Shown here: positions 1 through 8,272 of the stretch, piece after piece
Layout of the letters: every line of letters begins with the position of its first letter
How positions within the stretch are numbered: the stretch's first letter is position 1
Origin: an uncultured Allomuricauda sp.
Lineage (GTDB): Bacteria > Bacteroidota > Bacteroidia > Flavobacteriales > Flavobacteriaceae
Reading direction: 5' to 3'
Assembly (NCBI RefSeq): GCF_947501165.1
Contig: NZ_CANMUU010000004.1
Span: forward strand, 1-64,000
DNA: 64,000 nucleotides
The notes under the pieces: model-generated
What the model saw: the letters and a program-made list of their open reading frames with translations, nothing else
Told to the model about the DNA's origin: nothing
Databases searched by the model: none
Made by a program: the position numbers and the translations under genes

Positions 1-612
1 ATAGACAACGATACACAGCTCACCGATGCGCAGGTCGCCACGGCGGTCAACAACGAGTTCCCCAACCTCGATACCGATGTGACCGATGACTTCTCCGGTA
101 GCTTCAACGACCTTACCAATGTGCCCGCCGACCTTGCTGATGGTGATGACAATACCGTTACCAATCTGAGTCAAGATACCTCTACAGGCGTAATCACATA
201 TACCAATGAGGATACAACAGATCAAACTGCCAATGTGGTTGGTGCCGAGTCCAATAATAGTATTACAGTAGGAGCCAATGGAGGTGCTTTTTACGCAAGT
301 CCAATTAAAGCTTTTGGTAAAATTGCTGCTAATGGAAGTGTTACCAAAGCAACCGCTGGAGTTTCAGTTACCAAACTAGGAGGCAACGGCTACTATAGAG
401 TGAATCTTCCCGTTGGTACTGTAGGCGATGGAAATTACATCATACAGCTTTCGCAGCCTAGTAGAGACGGAGCAGGCAATGACGACCCTGGCATATCCTA
501 CAGAAATCAAAATGTAAATGGTTTCGAGGTAATCATTGGGGATAATGATAATGGGGGTAGCGACCGAAACCGTTTCAACTCGGAATTCATGTTTACAGTA
601 ATTGACCTATAG
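1..612 (+). CDS. Repeat-rich surface protein, 3' end (5' truncated by window)
   Basis: The frame is open from base 1, so this is the C-terminal part of a longer protein; the GTG at 79 is only an in-frame valine. The first 50 or so residues (DNDTQLTDAQVATAVNNEF, then NLDTDVTDDFSG and NVPADLADGDDNTVTNL) look like one unit of the Asp-rich repeats found in large flavobacterial adhesin-like proteins. The remaining part, about residues 80-204, is Gly/Asn-rich and ends in GDNDNGG and EFMFTVIDL, like a compact C-terminal head domain. No T9SS sorting domain is visible at this end. The next gene starts 3 bases downstream. The start of the segment is clearly richer in G+C than the rest. Exported location and adhesive role are inferred. 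Confidence 0.7.
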   Translation: MDNDTQLTDAQVATAVNNEFPNLDTDVTDDFSGSFNDLTNVPADLADGDDNTVTNLSQDTSTGVITYTNEDTTDQTANVVGAESNNSITVGANGGAFYASPIKAFGKIAANGSVTKATAGVSVTKLGGNGYYRVNLPVGTVGDGNYIIQLSQPSRDGAGNDDPGISYRNQNVNGFEVIIGDNDNGGSDRNRFNSEFMFTVIDL

Positions 613-615
613 CCT

Positions 616-1269
616 ATGCTTTTTAGAAAAACTCTTTTTGGTATCTTATTGTTCTCGGTATCTTTCTTGACAGCTCAGGTAACGGCAGGTGATTTAGTGG
701 GCATACATAACGTAACCGCTGTGGAAATGAATAACATTGCCAATCCTATAGAAGGTTCTTTGGTGTACAATACCACTACTAGCAGTATTCATTTTTATAG
801 TAATTCCGCATGGGTAGAAGTTCCCAATATTTCAAACAGCTATGTTGGTGCGTTTCAGATTACAGGTGCAGGGAATCAAAGCATTACCGGAATTCCATTT
901 GAACCAAGCTATGTTACCTTTTCAGCTTATGCCAATGTTGAGCAGTTTAATCTAAATGCAGATAACCAAGTAGGCAATAACAACTCTGGTATTGCCAATT
1001 CATTTGGTTCTATGACCGGGTTTGCACGAAATGAAGGCAACAGTATTTCAGAACAAGTTATTTATGTGGGAGGTAGCGGAAATTCCATCAACGATATTTC
1101 ACGTTTTGCCTCTAATTCACATTGCATTGGGTTGCGTTATGGGAATCAGAACGGAAATAATTTAGGGATTACTTCGGCCACGGTCACAAACTTTAATTCA
1201 GATGGTTTCACTCTAAATACGGATAGTTTCGCAGATGGAGTCGTTGTAATTTATCAGGCATATAGATAA
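616..1269 (+). CDS. Exported surface-cassette protein, 217 aa, unknown function
   Basis: An N-terminal signal peptide (MLFRKTLFGILLFSVSFLTAQ) is followed by a segment resembling tail-fibre-like proteins (GSLVYNTTTSSIHFYSNSAW, about residues 46-66). A Gly/Asn-rich C-terminal domain (about 75-217) ends in VVIYQAYR. The C-terminal half resembles the end of the upstream protein in composition: both hold Asn/Gly-rich segments with YRNQN or RYGNQN motifs. The start ATG lies 3 bases after the upstream stop, and the next gene begins directly at the stop, so the three genes form one transcription unit. Function is unknown; a structural or binding part of a surface assembly is a guess from context. Confidence 0.7.
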   Translation: MLFRKTLFGILLFSVSFLTAQVTAGDLVGIHNVTAVEMNNIANPIEGSLVYNTTTSSIHFYSNSAWVEVPNISNSYVGAFQITGAGNQSITGIPFEPSYVTFSAYANVEQFNLNADNQVGNNNSGIANSFGSMTGFARNEGNSISEQVIYVGGSGNSINDISRFASNSHCIGLRYGNQNGNNLGITSATVTNFNSDGFTLNTDSFADGVVVIYQAYR

Positions 1270-2454
1270 ATGAGTTTGAAAAAGTACATATCGCACAGTG
1301 CTTCAGTTTTAACCATGATGTTCCTTTTAGGTATGTCTGCGCATTCACAGCAGGCCTTCCATAATTATGGTTCGCTACAATTTCATTCTGATGCATCGGT
1401 AGGTTTTCATCTAGATTTGATAGATGATGGCTTTTTTATCAACAATAGAGGACTAACCGGCTTTTATAGTGATGACCAATTGACAATCTCTGGAAGTTCA
1501 AATCCTATTTTTGATGACTTGGAAATCTTTACGGACAATGGATTACAATTGGAGACTTGGGTAGGAGTTACCAATAATGCCAATTTTATTTCCGGTAATG
1601 TCTTGACGTCAAAAAACACATTGGATAGCTATCTAAATTTTATCAATGATGCCTTCTTTACAGGCACTGGAAATGAGAATCATGTTGATGGGTATGCAGG
1701 TGCAAGCAATAAATCGATGATTACATTTCCGGTTGGCGATGGAACCAGGATTCGGCAACTTACCCTAACATCCAATCAAATTAATAGCCTGACTCGTTGT
1801 GCCTATTTTTTTGAAGACCCTAGTGCTCCAACTTCGTTAAGTGAAAACTTCAGTACAGATGCCGTTGCAACCGATGATTTTCAAATTAGCAACTTTGAAT
1901 TTTGGCGATTGGATGGCAGTGAATCATCTGTGGTTACGCTAACCTGGGATACGCAAAGTAATATTTCGTTACTAGCAGAGAGTACCGAAAATGTATTGGT
2001 AGTGGGTTGGAGCAGAGCATCCAATCAGTGGGAAAGTCTTGGAAATACCGGTGTAAGTGGTAATCTAGACAATGGAAGCGTTACATCCGAAACTTTTTTA
2101 CCAAGCGATTATGAAGTAATTACACTTGGTGGAACGGATGAACTCTTGGAGCCTTTTTCTGTTTTGGAGTTGGACAATTATTTTTTGACACCCAACGGTG
2201 ATGGGGTCAATGACCGCTTAATTATAGATGGTATAGAAACCGTACCCAACAATATTTTAAATATTTACAACAGATATGGTATACTGGTATATTCCAAGTT
2301 GAATTATGCCAATGAGTTTGATGGAATCTCCAATAGGGACTCAGTTCTCAGCAGAAACTCAGGACTTTCGGCAGGTATATATTTTTATGTGCTTACCGTG
2401 AGTGATACCCGTGAAAAATTCCAAGGATATCTCTATATATCGGACACACAATAG
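1270..2454 (+). CDS. T9SS type B sorting domain-containing protein
   Basis: This 394-residue exported protein has a signal peptide ending near AHSQ (residue 27). Its middle region is beta-rich with no recognised fold. The last ~95 residues match the gliding-motility-associated C-terminal domain (CHU_C, type B T9SS sorting signal): NYFLTPNGDGVNDRLII, then LNIYNRYGILVYS, and a terminal GIYFYVLTVSD...YLYI. By family knowledge such proteins cross the outer membrane through T9SS and are secreted or attached to the surface. It starts immediately after the stop of the preceding gene and is the likely last gene of the surface cassette. Confidence 0.88.
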   Translation: MSLKKYISHSASVLTMMFLLGMSAHSQQAFHNYGSLQFHSDASVGFHLDLIDDGFFINNRGLTGFYSDDQLTISGSSNPIFDDLEIFTDNGLQLETWVGVTNNANFISGNVLTSKNTLDSYLNFINDAFFTGTGNENHVDGYAGASNKSMITFPVGDGTRIRQLTLTSNQINSLTRCAYFFEDPSAPTSLSENFSTDAVATDDFQISNFEFWRLDGSESSVVTLTWDTQSNISLLAESTENVLVVGWSRASNQWESLGNTGVSGNLDNGSVTSETFLPSDYEVITLGGTDELLEPFSVLELDNYFLTPNGDGVNDRLIIDGIETVPNNILNIYNRYGILVYSKLNYANEFDGISNRDSVLSRNSGLSAGIYFYVLTVSDTREKFQGYLYISDTQ

Positions 2455-2526
2455 ACTATAAAATTCAGGAGTTGAAGCAAGGACTTAAAAATACTTCTTA
2501 ACTTGCTAAAAACTCGTCAATCATTT

Positions 2527-3264
2527 ATGAAAAGAAGGTCATTTGTTAAAAGAACCGCTGCTGCTGGTGCCGCACTTTCCTTCCCTTTTGTTCTCCCCGC
2601 CAACCAAAAAAGTTCCGAATACTCTACTTTGGAGTTGATGGGAAAAGAGGAAATTCCATTATTTGGTGAAGGTATCAATCTAAGAGAGGAAGCACATGAC
2701 GCCTACGTTAAAATGAAAAAAGCCGCTTATCAAGATGGGTTTGACATAAAAATGGTTTCCAGTTTCCGAGATTTCTATCGTCAAGAAAGTATATGGGAAA
2801 GAAAATATCTGAGGTATACAGAAGATGATGGTATGCAACCGCTGGATGCCATTGACAAAATCATTGAATATTCTACCATTCCGGGGACTAGCAGGCACCA
2901 TTGGGGAACGGACATCGATATTATTGATGGATATCCTAAAACAACAGGGGGTGTTTTAGTCCCGGAAAAATTTGAAAGCGGAGGACCATTTGAGGGTTTC
3001 AAAAAGTGGCTTGATGAGCATTCTGAAAGTTTTGGTTTCTATTTGGTCTATACAAATGAACCTAAACGAAGGGGATTTAAATATGAACCTTGGCACTACA
3101 GCTACGCGCCCATTTCAATTCCTATGTTGACCACTTTTAGAAAGAAAAATATTGTGAAATTACTTCAGTATGAAGAGTTTATTGGTTCCGAACACTTTAC
3201 TTTAGGTTTCCTAAAATCTTATATCAGGGATAACATTTTAGATATTAACCCCAAATTGTTATAG
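2527..3264 (+). CDS. M15 family metallopeptidase (D-Ala-D-Ala carboxypeptidase-like), Tat-exported
   Basis: The N-terminus from ATG 2527 reads MKRRSFVKRTAAAGAALSF, a twin-arginine signal peptide; an in-frame TTG at 2503 would only lengthen it, so 2527 is preferred. The M15/VanY zinc motif is present as S-R-H-H-W-G-T-D-I-D (about residues 122-131), and the later EPWHYSY gives the third ligand region. At 245 residues the length fits this family. It should trim peptidoglycan stem peptides in the periplasm after folded export through Tat. No clear partner lies next to it; the M48 peptidase gene begins 40 bases downstream on the same strand. Confidence 0.88.
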   Translation: MKRRSFVKRTAAAGAALSFPFVLPANQKSSEYSTLELMGKEEIPLFGEGINLREEAHDAYVKMKKAAYQDGFDIKMVSSFRDFYRQESIWERKYLRYTEDDGMQPLDAIDKIIEYSTIPGTSRHHWGTDIDIIDGYPKTTGGVLVPEKFESGGPFEGFKKWLDEHSESFGFYLVYTNEPKRRGFKYEPWHYSYAPISIPMLTTFRKKNIVKLLQYEEFIGSEHFTLGFLKSYIRDNILDINPKLL

Positions 3265-3304
3265 CCCATTTTTTGTATCTTCCAACTACTATAACACTAA
3301 CACC

Positions 3305-4069
3305 ATGAGAAGAGGAAGTTGGAAAATCCGTATACTTATTGGATTGGCCATTGTGGTCTTTGCTTTTATACAGCGCTGCAGTAATCAGGAAGAAAACCCA
3401 TATACAGGCAGGGTCCAAAATATCAACATGACTGCTGAACAGGAGATTGCAATAGGTCTTCAAAGTGCCCCTGAAATGGCCCAGCAGCATGGAGGCCTTT
3501 ACCCCGATGAGCGTATGCAAGCTTTGGTTGATGCTGTTGGCAATCGTCTAGTCCAAAATAGCATAGCTCGTGAGACTCCTTATGACTTTGATTTTCATTT
3601 GCTTGCAGATAATAGAACCATCAATGCCTTTGCACTTCCGGGAGGACAATGTTTTATTACCTATGCGCTTTTTTCCCAATTAAATGAATCACAACTGGCA
3701 GGAGTTTTGGGTCATGAAATTGGTCATGTAATCGGAAGGCATTCTGCTGAACGTATTGCAGAAAGTAGTTTCTGGCAAACTTTGACTATGGGAGCCAATG
3801 TTGGTGGTGACATGGGTGGATTGGTAAGTGGAATAGGACAAAATACCTTACTCAAAAATGGAAGAGGTGATGAACTGGAGAGTGATGAACTTGGAGTGCT
3901 TTTAATGATTCAGTCGGGATACGACCCAAATGAAATGATAAAGGTGATGCAAATTCTAAAAGCCGCTGCTGGTCCTAATAGGGTTCCGGAATTTCAGAGT
4001 ACCCATCCCGACCCAGAAAATAGGATTGAAAAAATAAGGGACGCTATTAAAAAATATTCAGGTCGATAG
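3305..4069 (+). CDS. M48 family metalloprotease (LoiP/BepA-like), membrane-anchored
   Basis: The protein has 254 residues. The N-terminus holds a hydrophobic stretch (residues 9-21) followed by RCSNQE, either a weak lipobox or a signal anchor. The zinc motif HEIGH (in LGHEIGHVIGRHSAER, about residues 137-141) and the downstream glutamate region DELESDELGVLLM are typical of periplasmic M48 proteases that take part in outer-membrane quality control. The ending STHPDPENRIEKIR is a conserved M48 tail. It probably degrades misfolded envelope proteins; the substrate is not known. Confidence 0.9.
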   Translation: MRRGSWKIRILIGLAIVVFAFIQRCSNQEENPYTGRVQNINMTAEQEIAIGLQSAPEMAQQHGGLYPDERMQALVDAVGNRLVQNSIARETPYDFDFHLLADNRTINAFALPGGQCFITYALFSQLNESQLAGVLGHEIGHVIGRHSAERIAESSFWQTLTMGANVGGDMGGLVSGIGQNTLLKNGRGDELESDELGVLLMIQSGYDPNEMIKVMQILKAAAGPNRVPEFQSTHPDPENRIEKIRDAIKKYSGR

Positions 4070-4115
4070 AATTTGCACATTCATCGATTAAAAAATAGGA
4101 TTGTTTAGTTTTCCT

Positions 4116-4123
4116 TACCTTTG
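4116..4123 (+). promoter_or_regulatory. Candidate flavobacterial -7 box (TACCTTTG)
   Basis: TACCTTTG matches the Bacteroidota consensus TAnnTTTG and lies 62 bases before the small gene at 4186, downstream of the M48 stop. No convincing TTG -33 element is seen at the expected spacing. Confidence 0.4.
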
Positions 4124-4185
4124 AGTAACCCCAAATCAATTACTAGTTTCTACGACCCCTTTGTGCTACCCTAATACGAGAACAA

Positions 4186-4353
4186 ATGGGAACACTATTG
4201 CATTTTAAGTCGCTTTACCGAGAAGCCTTTGACGATTGCAAACCAAGTTATTTGGTATTGTTTTTAAAGGCATACTCAATTTTTTGTGCCATTTTATTGG
4301 CTATGGCATTATATGCCTTTTTGTACAGGGCCTTTACTGGCTTTGAGTTTTAA
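4186..4353 (+). CDS. Small membrane protein, 55 aa (resembles DUF6747)
   Basis: ATG 4186 opens a 55-codon frame ending with TAA at 4351-4353. The protein starts MGTLLHFKSLYREAF, carries one membrane segment at about residues 23-47 (rich in Leu, Phe and Ala) and ends YRAFTGFEF. From memory this pattern matches a short flavobacterial family annotated DUF6747; that is recall, not a search. It has its own candidate -7 box at 4116 and is followed by a strong bidirectional terminator, so it looks like an independent unit. With it, the 375-base gap between the M48 gene and the ankyrin gene is explained; nothing else is seen there. Confidence 0.72.
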   Translation: MGTLLHFKSLYREAFDDCKPSYLVLFLKAYSIFCAILLAMALYAFLYRAFTGFEF

Positions 4354-4392
4354 GAGAATTACTCTTTTACAAGGACACTATACATTTGAAAG

Positions 4393-4426
4393 AAAAAAGC
4401 CCCTGCGGACTGCAGGGGCTTTTTTT
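4393..4426. terminator. Bidirectional intrinsic terminator
   Basis: GCCCCTGC (4399-4406) pairs with GCAGGGGC (4412-4419) around a 5-base loop, flanked by A6 and T7 tracts. It can end both the plus-strand small gene and the minus-strand ankyrin gene. Confidence 0.92.
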
Positions 4427-4444
4427 GGATGAATAAACTCCTTT

Positions 4445-4831
4445 CTATTTTTTCACAGCAGAATTTATTACTTCCAAAGCCTCCATGGCTCCAGAAAGCT
4501 CGGCATATTTTTTTGCCGTATATCCTTTATCACATTTCTTTTTGACATTTGCTCCATTTGCCAAAAGAACTTCTGCAATATCGGCACGGTTGTAACGGGC
4601 CGCGTAGTGCAGTGGTGTCATACCCAAAGATTTTCTGTTTACATCTTCTCCCAAGCTAATTAGTTTTTTAACAGTGTCGATATCTCCTTTAACGATAGCC
4701 ATACAAAAAGAGTTAATCTCATAAGAGATTGTAGTTTCCACTTCTACTGCTGGAGCAGAAGTTTCGTTTGCGCTTACGCCAGCTACCAATAAAAGGCATG
4801 CCGCTGTAACTGTTAGGATTGTTTTTTTCAT
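4445..4831 (-). CDS. Secreted ankyrin repeat protein
   Basis: The 128-residue protein has a signal peptide (MKKTILTVTAACLLLVAGVSA). About two and a half ankyrin repeats follow at residues 40-125; the consensus core is clear in GMTPLHYAARYNRADIAEVL and in LLANGANV. Ankyrin repeats bind proteins, and a periplasmic or secreted role is expected from the signal peptide; no partner can be named. The gene stands alone: its downstream terminator is shared with the converging small gene, and about 200 bases separate it from gpmI. Confidence 0.85.
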   Translation of the reverse strand: MKKTILTVTAACLLLVAGVSANETSAPAVEVETTISYEINSFCMAIVKGDIDTVKKLISLGEDVNRKSLGMTPLHYAARYNRADIAEVLLANGANVKKKCDKGYTAKKYAELSGAMEALEVINSAVKK

Positions 4832-5015
4832 GATGAATAAATTTTTGATTATAAATAAGTTTTATAACATGATAGACTCGTTCTATCTCCAAATGTTACA
4901 CGATTAACACTTATATAACTTAACTTTAACAAAGTCTCAGGTTTTTGACGAAAAAAATGTGAGATTCTCAAAAGGAAAACCACCTGAAACGCTAGGGCAT
5001 CCAATCAATTCATCC

Positions 5016-5023
5016 TATTTTTG
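5016..5023 (+). promoter_or_regulatory. Candidate -7 box of gpmI (TATTTTTG)
   Basis: TATTTTTG fits TAnnTTTG and ends 17 bases before the gpmI ATG. The preceding TTCATCC is shared with the map promoter. No clear -33 TTG. Confidence 0.5.
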
Positions 5024-5040
5024 AATTTCAATCTTTCACT

Positions 5041-6561
5041 ATGGATAAGAAAGTCATTCTCATGATTTTGGATGGGTGGGGAAAATCTCCGGATCCGAAG
5101 ATATCAGCCATTGAACAAGCCAACACCCCTTTTATAGATTCTCTTTATCAAAAGTATCCCAATGCCAACCTTCTCACGGATGGTATGAACGTTGGACTTC
5201 CTGAAGGACAAATGGGCAACAGTGAAGTTGGACATATGAACCTCGGAGCTGGTAGGATTGTATATCAGGATTTGGCCAAAATCAACAAAGCAGTCAAAGA
5301 AAATACTATTAAGGATGAAGGTGTTTTGACAGATGCTTTTACTTATGCCGAGAAAAACAACAAGAATGTTCATTTTTTAGGTCTTGTTAGCAACGGTGGA
5401 GTACATAGTCATATTGATCATATAAAGGCTTTGATTTCCGCTTTTGAAGGAGTTCAGGGTTCGGGAAATGCCTTTGTGCACGCTTTTACGGATGGCAGGG
5501 ATGTAGACCCAAAAAGTGGGAAAGCATTTTTGGAGGATTTGATTAACTTCTGTAATGATAAAAGAACTAGCGTAGCTTCTGTTATAGGCAGATATTATGC
5601 CATGGATAGGGACAAACGCTGGGAAAGAGTCAAAAAAGCTTATGATTTGGTTGTTAAAGGAGAAGGAAAGCCTAGTTCCAATATTGTTCAAAGTATGCAA
5701 GAGAGCTATGACCGTGGAATTACAGATGAATTTATCGAGCCTATATACGGCTTAGATGAAGCTGGGCAACCCATAGCAAAAATAGACGAAGGTGACGTGG
5801 TCATCTTTTTCAATTTTAGAACAGATAGAGGAAGAGAACTTACCCAAGTGTTGAGCCAAGAAGATTTTGCTGATTATGACATGCAAAAATTAAATCTCTA
5901 TTATGTTACCATGACCAACTATGACGATTCCTTTGAAGGCATTCATGTGATTTACGACAAAGAAAACATACGTGAGACCTTAGGAGAGGTTTTAGCCAGG
6001 GCCAACAAAAAACAAATTCGGATAGCAGAAACGGAAAAATATCCGCACGTAACCTTCTTCTTTAATGGTGGTCGCGAAGAGCCATTTGAAGGAGAAAGTA
6101 GAATTTTATGCCCCTCTCCAAAGGTGGCTACCTATGACTTAAAACCAGAAATGAGTGCATTTGATATTCGCGATGCCATTGTTCCCGAACTTGAGAAAGG
6201 AGAAGCCGATTTTGTATGCTTAAACTTTGCAAATCCAGATATGGTAGGGCATACCGGGATAATGGAAGCTGCAGTAAAAGCTTGTGAAACCGTAGACACT
6301 TGCGCCAAAGATGTAATTTCAGCTGGATTGGAAAATGGATATACCACCATTGTAATTGCGGATCATGGTAACTGTGATACTATGGTGAATCCTGATGGCA
6401 GTCCAAACACCGCTCATACAACCAATCCAGTACCATTGATTATCGTTGACCTCGACATCAAGTCGGTTAAAGATGGAGTCCTTGGTGATATTGCCCCCAC
6501 AATCCTTTCACTTTTAGGTGTTGAGAAACCAGCTCTTATGACCCAAGAATCATTGGTTTAA
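5041..6561 (+). CDS. gpmI: 2,3-bisphosphoglycerate-independent phosphoglycerate mutase
   Basis: It interconverts 3- and 2-phosphoglycerate in glycolysis with two metal ions and a phosphoserine intermediate. The length of 506 residues fits the family. Visible motifs are VILMILDGWG with the first metal aspartate (D11), the catalytic serine in MGNSEVGHMNLGAGR (S61), FTDGRDVDP and GRYYAMDRDKRWER for substrate binding, and the metal sites NPDMVGHTG, ADHGNCD and HTTNPVP near the C-terminus. It stands alone behind its own -7 box; map follows 72 bases later behind another. Confidence 0.97.
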   Translation: MDKKVILMILDGWGKSPDPKISAIEQANTPFIDSLYQKYPNANLLTDGMNVGLPEGQMGNSEVGHMNLGAGRIVYQDLAKINKAVKENTIKDEGVLTDAFTYAEKNNKNVHFLGLVSNGGVHSHIDHIKALISAFEGVQGSGNAFVHAFTDGRDVDPKSGKAFLEDLINFCNDKRTSVASVIGRYYAMDRDKRWERVKKAYDLVVKGEGKPSSNIVQSMQESYDRGITDEFIEPIYGLDEAGQPIAKIDEGDVVIFFNFRTDRGRELTQVLSQEDFADYDMQKLNLYYVTMTNYDDSFEGIHVIYDKENIRETLGEVLARANKKQIRIAETEKYPHVTFFFNGGREEPFEGESRILCPSPKVATYDLKPEMSAFDIRDAIVPELEKGEADFVCLNFANPDMVGHTGIMEAAVKACETVDTCAKDVISAGLENGYTTIVIADHGNCDTMVNPDGSPNTAHTTNPVPLIIVDLDIKSVKDGVLGDIAPTILSLLGVEKPALMTQESLV

Positions 6562-6620
6562 TAAATCTTGGCCAGTATTTAGTCTATTCAGCCTAGCTTA
6601 GCAGTTAATTGATTTCATCC

Positions 6621-6628
6621 TATCTTTG
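6621..6628 (+). promoter_or_regulatory. Candidate -7 box of map (TATCTTTG)
   Basis: TATCTTTG matches TAnnTTTG and ends only 5 bases before the map ATG at 6634. If the start site lies the usual few bases downstream, the mRNA would be nearly leaderless. Confidence 0.5.
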
Positions 6629-6633
6629 CAGGC

Positions 6634-7452
6634 ATGATAAAAATTAAAACTCCAGAGCAGATTGAAATGATGCGCGAAAGCGCCCTTGTTGTGTCTAGAA
6701 CTTTAGGGATGCTTGCTTCCGAAATAAAGCCTGGGGCAAATCCGTTAAAGTTGGACAAACTCGCTGAGGAATTCATCCGAGAACAGGGTGCGGAACCTGG
6801 ATTTTTAGGCATGTACGATTTTCCAAACACCCTAAACTGGAGCCCAAATGCCCAAGTTGTTCATGGCATTCCCAATAATGATGTTTTAAAAGATGGGGAT
6901 ATAATTTCTGTAGATTGTGGAGCCCTAAAAAATGGATTTTATGGAGATCACGCCTACACTTTTGAAGTAGGAGAAGTTGCTGAGGAAACCATAAAACTGC
7001 TCAAAATCACCAAAGAATCACTATACGTTGGAATTCGAGAATTTAAAGTTGGTAACCGAGTAGGAGATGTTGCATTTGCCATACAAAACCATTGTGAGGC
7101 TCACGGCTATGGTGTGGTCAGAGAATTGGTGGGCCATGGTTTAGGCACCGATTTACACGAAGACCCTCAAATGCCAAATTATGGAAAACGTGGTCGGGGT
7201 AAAAAATTTGTTGAAGGTATGGTAGTGGCCATTGAACCTATGATAAATATGGGGACACGAAGAATAAAGCAATTAAATGATGGATGGACCATTCTTACGG
7301 CAGATGGAAAACCCAGCGCCCATTTTGAGCACGATGTGGCCATTGTTGATGGAAAACCAGAGCTGCTATCCACCTTCCAATATATCAATGAAGCTTTAGG
7401 CATAGAAACTAACGAAGAGGAGGAATTCAGAAAATCACCGATTATCTTATAA
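6634..7452 (+). CDS. map: Type I methionine aminopeptidase
   Basis: It removes the N-terminal methionine from new proteins. All five metal ligands are in place: D94 (SVDCG), D105 (GDHAYTF), H168 (VGHGLG), E201 (IEPM) and E232 (FEHDVAI); the substrate-binding H77 lies in VVHGIP. The length of 272 residues is type I size. The C-terminal tail after residue 245 (ALGIETNEEEEFRKSPIIL) is a short lineage-type extension. The methyltransferase gene follows 43 bases later on the same strand. Confidence 0.97.
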   Translation: MIKIKTPEQIEMMRESALVVSRTLGMLASEIKPGANPLKLDKLAEEFIREQGAEPGFLGMYDFPNTLNWSPNAQVVHGIPNNDVLKDGDIISVDCGALKNGFYGDHAYTFEVGEVAEETIKLLKITKESLYVGIREFKVGNRVGDVAFAIQNHCEAHGYGVVRELVGHGLGTDLHEDPQMPNYGKRGRGKKFVEGMVVAIEPMINMGTRRIKQLNDGWTILTADGKPSAHFEHDVAIVDGKPELLSTFQYINEALGIETNEEEEFRKSPIIL

Positions 7453-7495
7453 TAAATCCTAAGATTCAAGAGCATCATTAAAATTGGCGTAATTC

Positions 7496-8272
7496 GTGTC
7501 AAAAATCTTTAAGTTTTTTCTGAACCTGATTCCAAGACCTTGGCTTATTAAATTAAGTTACTGGGTAAGACCTCTGATTGCTTTCTCAATGAAAGGTTCA
7601 AAATACATGGACCCCATCGACGGAAAGTCTTTTCGACGCTTTTTGCCATATGGTTATGAAAACCCAAGAGAAAACGTGCTCTCCCCCTCTACCCTCTCCC
7701 TGGAACGTCATCGTTTACTATGGGTTTATTTGCAGAGAGAGACCAATTTTTTCAAAGAAAACTTAGAGGTGTTACATTTCGCTCCAGAACAGGCATTTCA
7801 TGAGCGTTTTAAAAAGCTTAAGAACATTGAATACACAACTACTGATTTAAACTCTCCCTTAGCCGAAGTGAAAGCGGACATTTGTAAGCTTCCCTTTGAC
7901 TCCGATAGTTATGATGTAATTTTATGTAATCACGTATTGGAGCATATCCCTGATGACATCAAAGCTATGCAAGAACTGTATCGAGTTATGAAACCGGGAG
8001 GTTGGGGCATTTTTCAAATTCCACAAGATTTAAAACGGGAAACCACTTTTGAAGATGATAACATCACCGATAAAAAGGAGCGTGCTCGAATCTTTGGCCA
8101 ATATGACCATGTTCGCATATATGGCAGGGATTATTTCAACAAATTAAGAAGTATTGGGTTTATCGTGGAAGAAGTAGATTACACAGCTCATCTTTCCGAA
8201 AACGAAGTGGAAAAATATCGGCTGGCCAAAGGAGAAATAATTCCGCTTGTCAAGAAAACTTTGGTCAGTTAA
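7496..8272 (+). CDS. Class I SAM-dependent methyltransferase
   Basis: The 258-residue protein has a methyltransferase type 11 core. LHFAPEQAF replaces the usual glycine-rich SAM loop, ADICKLPFDSDSYDVILCNH is the acidic loop and motif II region, and HVLEHIPDD followed by MKPGGWGIFQIP is typical of this fold. It starts with GTG at 7496; the next in-frame ATG would remove about 30 N-terminal residues, so GTG is preferred. The substrate is unknown. Its 3' end overlaps the converging apbE gene by 8 bases. Confidence 0.85.
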   Translation: MSKIFKFFLNLIPRPWLIKLSYWVRPLIAFSMKGSKYMDPIDGKSFRRFLPYGYENPRENVLSPSTLSLERHRLLWVYLQRETNFFKENLEVLHFAPEQAFHERFKKLKNIEYTTTDLNSPLAEVKADICKLPFDSDSYDVILCNHVLEHIPDDIKAMQELYRVMKPGGWGIFQIPQDLKRETTFEDDNITDKKERARIFGQYDHVRIYGRDYFNKLRSIGFIVEEVDYTAHLSENEVEKYRLAKGEIIPLVKKTLVS

